Source: Roridomyces roridus
Lineage: Eukaryota; Basidiomycota; Agaricomycetes; Agaricales; Mycenaceae
Direction: 5' to 3'
DNA: 64,000 nucleotides
NCBI GenBank assembly: GCA_029378245.1
Contig: JARKIF010000007.1
Coordinates: 2,232,001 to 2,296,000 of the forward strand
The position numbers were made by a program, and so were the translations under genes. Position 1 is the first letter of the stretch; every line of letters begins with the position of its first letter. Below are positions 20,053 through 29,171 of this stretch, piece after piece. The notes beneath the pieces are model-generated. The model was not told the DNA's origin. It saw only the letters and a list, made by a program, of their open reading frames with translations, and searched no databases.

Positions 20053-20162
20053 TTTCTCTACTGCGCCTGTAACCTTCGGGCAGTTAATCTCTTAATTCGA
20101 TCGTCCTTGAGTGTTGAACGGAATTTGAAAATTTGGAGCGCCCGCTAGTCAACCGGCTCATC

Positions 20163-20202
20163 TCTCCCCCTTTTCTGAAATTTCAACTGTCCGCAGTTGG
20201 GT
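20163..20202 (+). repeat. Internal copy of the PPT/stem-loop motif
   Basis: The sequence from TCTCCCCCTTTTCTGAAAT onward, ending in the stem-loop AACTG TCCG CAGTT, repeats the block that abuts the 3' LTR at 13576. A shorter version is at 17400-17416. Each copy lies upstream of a cargo gene (A, B, E). Confidence 0.5.
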
Positions 20203-20273
20203 AAAAATAGTGGAGCGCCCGTAGCCGTGCCGCCGGAACTCATTTATTCCCTCGAAACCGAAAATTTTCACTC

Positions 20274-21526
20274 ATGGCCGATCCCTTATCTGTTTTGTAT
20301 AGCCACCATTTCAGGCTATCTCTTATAAGAATGGAGTCGGGGGAGGTTCGCCTTCCCAAGAACCTCCCTCCCGGCTGTCCATCTCCAATGTCTCGTGCTG
20401 AATTCGAACAAGTCAAGTCCGCCTTCCTCGGCACCTTGTCCATCGCCGACGGGCTTCGCTTGTACCAGTCGTCCGACGATGGTCGTCGCACTCAACTCGC
20501 CGATGTTGGTGCCGCCGCCGTGAGTCTGTTCCTACTCCCAGGAGCCGCCTCCAACCTCATGCTTCTCTAGTCTCGCATGGTCCCGTTCACCCAGTTCGTC
20601 GTCGACGAATGTGAGGTCAACCCGGTCTTCAAGGAGTCCCTCTTCACTGGTCGCAGTCTTTTCCACACTCTGCACAATCCCAAAAACGACCCCAAGGTCT
20701 CCTTCCCCCCGGCATACGACGCCTTCCGCAAGCTCATCGCGGCTATTCACGAGCGTCGTTCCGCCAAGAAGGAGTCTCTTCCCAAGGTACTTCCGGGTCT
20801 CTTTCTTTCGGGCAGTCTCTTTTAACCGTTGTCTTCCAGGGTCCCAAAAAGAAGCCCGGTCCCAAGAACGGTGAACGTGCCGGCACTATCGAGGTTTCCG
20901 ACGGCAAGGAGGCCTACTTTGTCAACGACGCCGAACCCGTATGTGATCATTTTATCCTTTACGTCCCATACTTATTTCATCGTCCGGGTAGATGGTCGTC
21001 GACGAAGACAGCTCCTCCAAGAACGCTAAGCGCCCCTCCGAAAAGCCTGCCGTGAGTTCCATTCTTGCTTCTTTCCTCCGTCTTGACCGCCCTCCGTAGA
21101 ACAACAACAAAGGCAAGAAGCCTACTGCTTCGTCCTCCAAGCGCCCCAAGACTGACCGTGCCCCGGAATTTCACGAGGATGCGTTCCTTACTTCCGGTGC
21201 GTCTTGGTATCTCTTTTTGGTCTGTTCTTGCTTTTCTAATCTCGTCCTCAGCTGTCGCCGAGTTCTTCGCTCAAGGTGCCTCCGCTCAACAGGTTCTTGA
21301 TGAGGTCACTAGCATCGTTGACCGCGGCTCCAACTTCGAGAATGACGCCTTCGCCATGCGCAAGCGCATGTACTCCATCATGGTCGAAATCGCCTGTCTC
21401 CACGAGCAGTTTCGCAGCCTCCTCATCCGTCGTCAACAGTTGACGGAGGAGGGCCTCTTTATTCGCGAGCGCCTCCAGATTGTTGGTGACGTTCCCGGAG
21501 GTAGCTTGGACTCTATCGTTCCTTGA
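20274..21526 (+). CDS. Cargo gene E: Lys-rich, probably nuclear protein
   Basis: Six exons join in frame through GT-AG introns of about 48-54 nt (after ADVGAAA, SLPK, NDAEP, SEKPA and FLTS). The start could be ATG 20274 or the internal ATG at 20331. The N-terminal part is helical (FEQVKSAFLGTL). Exons 3-5 are rich in Lys, Pro and Ser with nuclear-signal-like pieces (GPKKKPGPK, SSKRPKTDR). The last exon is a long helix-forming segment (MYSIMVEIACLHEQFRSLL, then RRQQLTEEGLF), probably a coiled coil. It ends at TGA 21526. There is no Cys cluster. The overall layout (helical head, basic linker) resembles gene A. I cannot assign a function. Confidence 0.65.
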
Positions 21527-21744
21527 ATGTCCAGCCGCCGCTGAAACTCTCCGCTTTGTCAGTCGCTGCCCGTCTCGGTTACTCGTATAGGACATCCTCT
21601 TAGCCTCGTTATTTCTTCTCGTTACTGTGGTTGTATCGTAGTAACAATTTGTTAAGCTGTGTGTCAGCCTTTTATTTCCAACGGTGTCGTGCGGTTGTTT
21701 GAGAATTATCCCCCCTGAAACGGGTCCAAGTTGATCCTCCCGGG

Positions 21745-21750
21745 TATAAA
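21745..21750 (+). promoter_or_regulatory. TATA box of cargo gene F
   Basis: TATAAA stands 43 bp before ATG 21793. Confidence 0.5.
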
Positions 21751-21792
21751 CCCCGCCTGAATCTGACAAGAAACCGCCCCAGTCTTTTAACC

Positions 21793-22270
21793 ATGTCTTC
21801 CGACAGTTTCACCGACCTCCGCACCTCGTTCATCCTTGCCTATGACCAGCTTTATCGTCTAGCCGGTTTTTCGGCTTCTCTTGCCGAGCAGAGAGAGCAT
21901 CTTGCGAGCAATGTTATGGAAATTGTTGTACGTGTCCCGGAAGACTCAACAAATGTCATAATTAACGATGTTTCAGCTCCGTCTCGAACCCTTCACTGAG
22001 GACATCACTCTCGAAGGCGCCTCCGGGAATACTCCCTTTACCAAGGCCATCTTGGATGCGCGTCGGCTGATGTACCTCTTGTTCAGTATCAATGATACCA
22101 CCGCCCGTATTCGTTATCCGAAGGGCGCTCTGCTCCTGCACAAGTACGGCAAGCTTATCGACCTTGCGCGTTCGGCGCCGGAGCTTCCTACCACCATCGT
22201 TTCTGATAATGGTGCTCCGCTTAACGGCGTCGCGTCTGCCGGTGCTTCAACCCATGATAGCCCGGTGTAG
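21793..22270 (+). CDS. Cargo gene F: small two-exon protein
   Basis: Exons 21793-21927 and 21977-22270 flank a 49 nt GT-AG intron in phase 0, giving a product of 142 residues. It is helical (TSFILAYDQLYRLAGFSASLAEQ and LDARRLMYLLFSIND regions) with a Ser/Gly-rich end. I recognise no domain. The gene ends 92 bp from the pol stop and is convergent with it, so cargo and retroelement reading frames are tightly packed here. Confidence 0.62.
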
Positions 22271-22362
22271 AGCAAGTGCAGTCTTCCGGGGGGTAGTTGT
22301 CTTGCGACTGGCTCGTAGTTACATTTTTTGTTCATGTGTTGTAACGAGCGCCTCTGCACAAT

Positions 22363-25300
22363 TTAGGCCCTATTTCCCCGTCTCCTTGTGCTTCGTCTCA
22401 TTGGCTGATCGTCTTGCTCAGGCCCGTCCTCTGAATCTCCCGCTAGTGACTCGTTATCATCGTTATCTTCATCGTCCGAATCAAACAGCCCTACCGGCTC
22501 TTCCTCTGTGCCCCGGAGGTTTACTTTCTCAAATTGAAAGTCCCGGCCCTCATACAAGTCAGGTTCATCCGAATCCATTAGCTCTTGGAGAGCCGTTGGA
22601 GAGAGATCTATCAGCTCGTGAATGTCCTTTGGTAATTCAATCTTTTCCCGTTGCTCGAACGGTACTACTCTGAACTGTGCAATCTTGTTCTGGAATACTG
22701 ACCCATCGAGTTCAGCTATTATGTAGCTTCCCCCTTTAGTACGTCGAATGACGACCATAGGTCCCAGGTAACGATGTGCCATCTTTGTGTTCAGTGATTT
22801 TTCAACCGTGGTATTCCTGACCAATACTAAGTCTCCCGGCTGGAAGTCGAAGTCTTCTATAGTCTCCCGGTGGACTCTTTCGTATCGCCTCACCGCGACT
22901 CTCTTTTCTGCATCTACTCGCTTCCTCATTTCTTCGACGTGATCGACGTGCTTGGCCAGAGCGCGGGCCCGATAGCCCACCAACTCGCCTCGAGTCAATG
23001 TTCTTCCGGGAAGCTCCACTAACCAAGTAGCCTCTTCTATGTCTAGCGGCAAGATTGGATGCGCACCCGTGGCTGCAAAGTACGGTGAACATCCCATTCC
23101 TCTTCGGATTGTGATGCGGTCTGACCATAATACCTGGTGCAAGAACCAATACCATTTACTCGCATTGCCTCCGGTAGCCTTGAACAGCGCCTGGCGGATA
23201 TGCCAATGCCCATTCTCCACCTTGCCATTTCCTTGCGAGTTGTACGGCGAGACTCTTATCCCATGTATGCCATATTTCGCGGCTAGGTAGGCCACAGCTG
23301 CTTTAAAAGCTGGCGCGTTATCCGTCACTAGAACTTCCGGGCATCCCCATCGACATATTATGTCCTCCAAAATGAACATAGCCAACGTCCGGGCCTTCTC
23401 ATTTTTGATCGCTCGTGCCTCCAACCAACTGCTCAACGCGCACCGTCCGTCTACTAGTTTATTATACCCGTTGGACGGGGTACCAACTATCATGACGTCG
23501 ATGTGAACTTGCTGGAACAGGGACGGCGTATAAGTGACTGTCGGGGGTATCCTCAGAAGGGTTCTCTGTCGTAGTTGGCAAAGCTCGCAGGTCTTTATAT
23601 ACCAACTTACGTCTCGTTCCATCTCTGGCCACCAAAACCGTAGTTCTATCAAGCATTTTGTTGCATAAAACCCTCGGTGACCCAGGCTATCGTGGGCGGC
23701 CCTCATCATATACATTCTGTGCTCTTTATCCACCACCAGTTGCTTAGCCGACCCTTCCTTGCTTCGACGATACAACTTTCCGGTTTTATCCAGGAAGAAG
23801 TGTGATGTGAACCTCAGAAATCCTCTGTATGCTTGGTCATCCATACCTTCGGGGCGTTTGAGCGTGTCTTTCCACCACTCTCTCATTGTCCCTAGCCTTT
23901 CATCGGCCCGCTTTCCAGCGGTGGTACGGTGGCTCTCATCGTACGGTTCTCTCTTCGTTGCGTCATATTTGAGCTCCAAGTCGGGAATTAAAGGTTCCCC
24001 CTCTGGCCTCGGCCCTTCCGTTGGTGCCATTTTTCTGCCTTGAGTGAGAACAGAAGCGGCGCCCACGGCGGCGCGAGTTCGAGCAGCTCGCTCTTCAATG
24101 GAGGCCATATTCATTTCCTCCTCGAAGTCAGCCACCAACTTGGCTACTCCTCCCTCTAGGATGTTTAACATAAAACCACCTCTGGTATCAATATCCTTTT
24201 TGAACTCGTCGTAATCCTTCAACGGAGGCCATTCTGAACTCCCCGGATGAAGAACTGGTGGTTCATACTCTTCTTCTTCTCCTGCGGGTGGATACTTAGG
24301 ATCCCCCGGCTGTATGCGTCTTCTTGACAAGCCGTCTGGCCCGAAAGTCTTTCCAGGGACGTGCTTCAGTTTGAACTGGAACATCATGATTTCCTCGATC
24401 CAACGGTTTATGGTAGCATTCGGCCCCATGCCCGGATGATCGAGCATCCCTTTCAAGTATTGGGCGTCGGTCTCGATTACCAACTTCCGGCAACCTATCA
24501 ACCAGTAGCTCATGCCATCCAACGCTCTCTTCAGACCGAACAATTCCCTCTTGGGTTGAGAGTAGTTTTGTTCGCGCTCATTCAAAGGTATAGAGGCGAA
24601 GCGGGCATAATACCTCTTCTTGGGGTCATTAGGGTCGCACTGGTAAATGTGGATCCCAACCGCCAGGTAGGAGGTGTCTACGCCCATGACTACTTCAGTC
24701 GGCCAGTCATATCTCAAAGGTTTAAGAGCCTCACAATCAACCAGCGCATCCTTAATTCGCTGCATGGACTGCTCCTGCTCCTCTCCCCATTCAAAAGTTT
24801 CTCCCGTTCGCAAAAGTCTCTGTATAGGGCGGGCCATGATTGTGAAGTCTTTGAGGAACATTCTCATGACTCCAACAGTGCCGAGGAATGCCCGGACGTC
24901 ATGGACATCTTTTAATGGGCCCCATCGGAGGATTACGCCGACTCTATCTTCGTCTGGCTTCATCCCTTCATAGGAGCAGACATGGCCTACCACCTTGAAC
25001 ACTGAGCGGGCTATTTGCAACTTTTTGCCTGCCACCGTTGCGCCACAGTACTTCAACCTCTGTAAGATCCGGTTACAATCCTCGAGATGCTCTCGTATGA
25101 ACCTCCGGACTCCCGGGTTATCTTTTGTTCTCTCCTCTGTACCATCCGGCAGTTCATACCTAGTAGGCGGCCCTTTTACTGGTAAGTCGTCTATGTAAGG
25201 TCTGACCACGTGTGGTATCTCGTCTCTCATGATGTACGTTACATCTTCATGGAAGATGGGCACGGAATTTGTCCATCCTTGCGGCAGTCTTACCAGACGC

Positions 25301-26367
25301 AAGGCCCCAAACGGAGTTTGGAAGGTGGTATAATCCCTCGAATCAGGATGCAATATGCGCTGATTGTAGCCCGAGTACAAATCGAATGTGGTCCCGCAAG
25401 ATCTCCCCGCAAATTGCTCGGCCAGGTCAGCAGCTCCCGGAGGTACTCCAGAGTGCGCTATAGTGACGGCGTTCAAGGGTTCTAGGGAATGTACTAGCCG
25501 CAGTGATTTCTTGTCACTTTTAATCACGCCAAAGTACTTGGTCCTATACGAGCTATTAGATGGCTCGTATATGTTCGACTCGATGCTGGCCCGCAAGACC
25601 TTGCACACCTCTTCCAACTGGCCGGGAGGTATGGGTATATTCTTTTCAACCCATACTTTATGGCCAGGTTTGACGGGCATTCTCACCGGTGGAAAGAACT
25701 CTTCCTTGAGTGTTCCTCTTTCCTCGTCGGTCCATGCTACCGCCTGCTCGTGGACAGTCAACATATGATGTACTAGCTTCATTTCTTCTGGTAGGAGAAA
25801 GTCATCATTGTGCATTCCGTCCACCATCTCTTTTCTTTCTTGGGTGTACCGACCCTTGGGTTGGAAATCGGGTGCGTAAGAGGGCAATGGCTTCAACCCT
25901 TCTAAAGGATCGCCAATTATATTCCTCTCTATCCGAAATTCCTCCGGCTGGTCTTCAAACACTGGCCTCACTTTCTGAGCCACGGGCTTATACTTCTTGC
26001 CTGCGAAGACTTCCCGTATTCCGCCCTCTCCTGGGTTGGTCTCGTTATTTTCAAAGCCCGGGACCACCCAATCGGCGTATGCACAGCACTTGCAGCGCTT
26101 GCCTGCCGTGTGCTTAGAACCGCCTCCCGAATCCTCCTTCCAGGCTGCTCCCAGAAACTCTTCAGGTCTAGTGGCTCCTCGCTTTTGTGCGTCCTCTACC
26201 ACTTCTGTGACAAAGGTTGCTTTAGCGTCTTTATTTGCAGCCGTACCTCTGTATTCACTAAACAGTTGTACTGCCGGTGATGTATGTGCTCTAAACCTAC
26301 TATAGAAATCGACAACACTTGAAGAATCTAACCAGATGAGTCGAGATACAGACGAATCTATATCCAA
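22363..26367 (-). CDS. pol: Gypsy pol: reverse transcriptase, RNase H, integrase
   Basis: An uninterrupted frame of 1334 codons that opens at a TTG after a TAG, so it must be joined to upstream coding. RT motifs: FDLYSGYNQ near residue 335, LPQGWTNS near 370, and the catalytic YIDD near 400. RNase H: MGVDTSYLAVG near 570 and ETDAQYLKG near 645. Integrase: the HHCC finger (H near 880, CELCQLR near 920), then the DDE core, with VDGR near 975, TDNAPAFK near 1020 and the final Glu in GKVENGHW near 1055. A GPY/F-like module (HRYLGPMVVIRR) follows near 1190. No chromodomain is seen; the end is acidic. The RT-RH-IN order is that of Ty3/gypsy. It makes cDNA from the element RNA and inserts it into the genome. 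Confidence 0.93.
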   Translation of the reverse strand: MDIDSSVSRLIWLDSSSVVDFYSRFRAHTSPAVQLFSEYRGTAANKDAKATFVTEVVEDAQKRGATRPEEFLGAAWKEDSGGGSKHTAGKRCKCCAYADWVVPGFENNETNPGEGGIREVFAGKKYKPVAQKVRPVFEDQPEEFRIERNIIGDPLEGLKPLPSYAPDFQPKGRYTQERKEMVDGMHNDDFLLPEEMKLVHHMLTVHEQAVAWTDEERGTLKEEFFPPVRMPVKPGHKVWVEKNIPIPPGQLEEVCKVLRASIESNIYEPSNSSYRTKYFGVIKSDKKSLRLVHSLEPLNAVTIAHSGVPPGAADLAEQFAGRSCGTTFDLYSGYNQRILHPDSRDYTTFQTPFGALRLVRLPQGWTNSVPIFHEDVTYIMRDEIPHVVRPYIDDLPVKGPPTRYELPDGTEERTKDNPGVRRFIREHLEDCNRILQRLKYCGATVAGKKLQIARSVFKVVGHVCSYEGMKPDEDRVGVILRWGPLKDVHDVRAFLGTVGVMRMFLKDFTIMARPIQRLLRTGETFEWGEEQEQSMQRIKDALVDCEALKPLRYDWPTEVVMGVDTSYLAVGIHIYQCDPNDPKKRYYARFASIPLNEREQNYSQPKRELFGLKRALDGMSYWLIGCRKLVIETDAQYLKGMLDHPGMGPNATINRWIEEIMMFQFKLKHVPGKTFGPDGLSRRRIQPGDPKYPPAGEEEEYEPPVLHPGSSEWPPLKDYDEFKKDIDTRGGFMLNILEGGVAKLVADFEEEMNMASIEERAARTRAAVGAASVLTQGRKMAPTEGPRPEGEPLIPDLELKYDATKREPYDESHRTTAGKRADERLGTMREWWKDTLKRPEGMDDQAYRGFLRFTSHFFLDKTGKLYRRSKEGSAKQLVVDKEHRMYMMRAAHDSLGHRGFYATKCLIELRFWWPEMERDVSWYIKTCELCQLRQRTLLRIPPTVTYTPSLFQQVHIDVMIVGTPSNGYNKLVDGRCALSSWLEARAIKNEKARTLAMFILEDIICRWGCPEVLVTDNAPAFKAAVAYLAAKYGIHGIRVSPYNSQGNGKVENGHWHIRQALFKATGGNASKWYWFLHQVLWSDRITIRRGMGCSPYFAATGAHPILPLDIEEATWLVELPGRTLTRGELVGYRARALAKHVDHVEEMRKRVDAEKRVAVRRYERVHRETIEDFDFQPGDLVLVRNTTVEKSLNTKMAHRYLGPMVVIRRTKGGSYIIAELDGSVFQNKIAQFRVVPFEQREKIELPKDIHELIDLSPTALQELMDSDEPDLYEGRDFQFEKVNLRGTEEEPVGLFDSDDEDNDDNESLAGDSEDGPEQDDQPMRRSTRRRGNRA

Positions 26368-27712
26368 CTAACCCAATCACGAAGCTCCGGGGCGAGTGAC
26401 AACTATTGAATAGCGGGAATGTGGCGAGTATAAGTCCCTAGTACAGGGCCTTGTAAAGGTTGTAGGGAATTGAATGATATAGTCTCGGATACGATGTCGA
26501 AACAAAGTATTGCGAATAGAGATCCTTGATGTAAACCAAGAATGACGATTCTAAAGCGTTTTGTAGATGGTAAAGCTTCACAGCTAACACAAAGATAGAT
26601 TGAGTTTGGCTAAAGCCGGGGTTTTGCAATAAAGCAGGTATTTGAGTCTTTCGATCCCTTTCACACTGGTATCCGAAGACGACAGCGACCGATACAACAC
26701 GGATTTCGTAGATTCCGACACTTCGCAACTCTGAACACACAAATAACCCTTGACAGACACACGGTACGACACAATCCAACAGATACTGATTCCAACACAC
26801 TGATTCACACTCAAGTCACACACACAATAGCCAACAAACAAATGTTTAGATTTTCAATAGCGATTGCTTAACTACGCAATGCACCGTCGAAAGCCTCGGA
26901 CAAAACCCTTGATCGCAGCTGGTAGCTTGCTAGTGGGGGAAGTATCCGCTGCCCTCTTGGGTAGCACTCTATCTACTTTATACAGGTCCGAGAATCATAT
27001 GATAGTACAAACGAATGGCGCAATAATTAAAAATATCCTTGGTATCTGGAATGGAAACACCCTGATTGGTTGATCAGAACCGGCATCGTGTACGGCCGGT
27101 GTGTCAAGCCATGATTCCGCGTGGCGGACCTGTCGATCCGTGACTCCAACATTGATCCATGACTCGACTGATTTTAGTGAAGTCGTATCCGACCTCTCCC
27201 TTGATTGTATACCCTCCAGACGTACGCCCATAGGTTGTAGGTCCAGAACGATACCCATATCTCCGACTACCTGTCCCGGATACCAGCAGATACTAGTTTG
27301 AAGACTAGTATCCGACCCGGATCCTCCTTGTCCCGACTGCTGATGACAACTACGTCACTCCCTTCGGACCCGCTTCGGCGGTCTACTCATGTTTCAGGCT
27401 TTTCGGCCGACTTGCCCATCATCCCGTGAACTTCCGAACCTCCGAATTGCACTCGCACCAAGGTTCGAACGGCTGACAATCGTACAACGGTTAAGAACTT
27501 GTTTAATTGGTGTATCCCATTGGTAGAGCAGGTATCCACAACTCCTACATGTTTCGGAGTGAGCCCGTCGGTCATATTCAGGTAAATACCCTTCAACCCG
27601 TACAGTACTCTTAAGTATCCACCACACTGACTGTCTCTGGGCTCAACATCAGTCTTGTACTGAGATGACTTAGCTAGGATACTACCTCTGAAATCGTGCG
27701 AAACGCGCGTTT
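26368..27712. other. About 1.3 kb non-coding block between protease linker and RT
   Basis: Both strands are full of stops and the text looks like LTR or other non-coding DNA, with a CA-rich run near 26,810-26,825. Related elements normally have continuous pol coding here. A 5 bp AGGGC occurs at 26445-26449 and 27716-27720, but the sequence between lacks TG/CA ends, so I do not claim a solo LTR. It could also be an element-specific spacer. Confidence 0.4.
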
Positions 27713-27930
27713 TCAAGGGCAGTCAAATTCCATGCTTATCACCGGGTCGTCATTGTGGACGTCCGGCATTGCCGCATCTAAATACGCCATTCTCAAATCT
27801 TCTGGTGTAAAACCGTTCTCATCACTATACTGCATAGCGACTATTCTCGCAACTCCATCGTCTCCCATTTCAACTTGAATAGCGACCTCTCCTTGACTTT
27901 TAATCAAATCATCGAGCTCTGAAATTTTCC
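27713..27930 (-). CDS. Gypsy pol linker fragment
   Basis: This frame (ISELDDLIKSQ, then VEMGDDGVARIVAMQY) is typical of the stretch between protease and RT in mushroom gypsy elements. It is in a different frame from the protease reading just upstream; the change happens near GAGGGAAAATTTC at about 27,922-27,934. It ends in a stop where the non-coding block begins. Confidence 0.5.
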
Positions 27931-29171
27931 CTCTTCTATTGGTGCCTCCGGCATCGTGGGTAGTCCAGTCTCAGTTCCCCGGACCTTTTTAAGTTGCTTA
28001 GCAGTGCCCCGCGGGTACGAGGGTACTTGGAACTTTTGTTTGGTATTTGGGTCCGTAAGGGTTATCAACTGAGAGCCGTCGGCAGCGTTTTCAATACTGC
28101 TTCAGGCAAGAACTTCAAAGGGTCTTCCGAGAAGGACTTTGTACGCCGGCTCTTTTATAATATGAACCTGCAGATACAAAGTGACTTCTCCAAATCTGAA
28201 GGGCACGTTCTTCGACAAGCCTACTGACTTCTCTAGCTGTCCATTAGCGCTCTGCATATAAATGCAGATTTTCGGGTCCCACCCTAGACCGAGCTCAACT
28301 GCAGTGGCCCGAGCCATGGAGACTATCTGTGAGCCTCCATCGCAAATGGCTTCTTGTTCAGCTGTCCCGTTGATCAAAGGGTATAGAACTCTTAACGCCT
28401 CAGATTCCCCCGCCACTTTAGGAATCGAAACTTCATTCAACAGGATGGCCTTTTTGGCTTGTCCCTCGGGGACTGCCGCCAGGTATTGCAACACGGGGTC
28501 GCCAACTATTATGGCTCCCTTCGGCACCAATCCATCCGCTACATGGGTTACCATTAGCTGTTGATTGAAAGGCAACACCCCGGAGATTATCTCGGGGCCC
28601 ATTATCATGGGCGATTTAGCCGCCGGTTCCGTTGTCTCGGGCTCGTCATCTTCCGTTTCTGAATCATCGTTTGGCACGAACAGCTGTTCAAGGCTGTCTT
28701 TCACCGGAACCCGTGATTTCGAAAGCGAATGCTTCATCTTCTCTCTCAAAACTGGACTGAGCGCCATGAGCGATTTCCAAGACAGGCCGACTTCTATGGC
28801 TTTTAGTAGATCCGCCACTTCGTTAACCTCTGCCTCGGCATCTCGTTCTATGGGCGCCTTCAGTTTGAACGCTTTTTCTCTCTTCGCCTGGGAGTCCCCC
28901 GGCGGATCCTCTGTCGACGGTTTTTGAGTGGTCCGGGACGTAAACCGAATAGGCGGAACGTTCTTATATGGTAGTTCGCTCTCATCGGGTTGCCCAGCCT
29001 CCGACTGTTCATCATCATCTTTCTTCTTCCGGGGCCTCGTGCCTCGCGGCGTTCTCTTATTTGCATCCTCCGCTGATTCTCTCGTACTGGGTACTATATT
29101 CCTGTTTTTACGGTCCTCCGGGAGCTCATTGGTACCTGAGGTTGGGTCGGCTCCCTTCCTCGGACCTTTCA
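27931..29171 (-). CDS. Gypsy protease region (in -1 frame to gag)
   Basis: After the gag stop the -1 frame is open through a basic linker and into a retropepsin-like domain with active site CDGGSQIVSM (Asp-Gly-Gly, where most have Asp-Ser/Thr-Gly) and a C-terminal LLGRPFEVLA. An in-frame TGA at 28102-28104 follows, yet the same frame continues with conserved text (SQLITLTDPNT) to about 27,905. So either the TGA is a point mutation in this copy or it is read through. The protease cuts the gag-pol polyprotein. The first ATG in the frame is internal (28816-28818), so expression should come from frameshifting. Confidence 0.75.

Noticed and set aside
14284..22270. Cargo genes as ordinary host genes between two independent solo LTRs
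   Set aside because: Near-identical LTRs, one target duplication, PPT, PBS, gag and pol in register all argue for a single element.
26445..27720. Solo LTR flanked by AGGGC
   Set aside because: The 5-mer is shared, but the enclosed sequence lacks TG/CA ends and has no second copy in the window.
27922..27934. Second programmed frameshift at GGGAAAATTTC
   Set aside because: The A and T runs are not in the zero frame required for an X XXY YYZ slip, so an ordinary indel is more likely.
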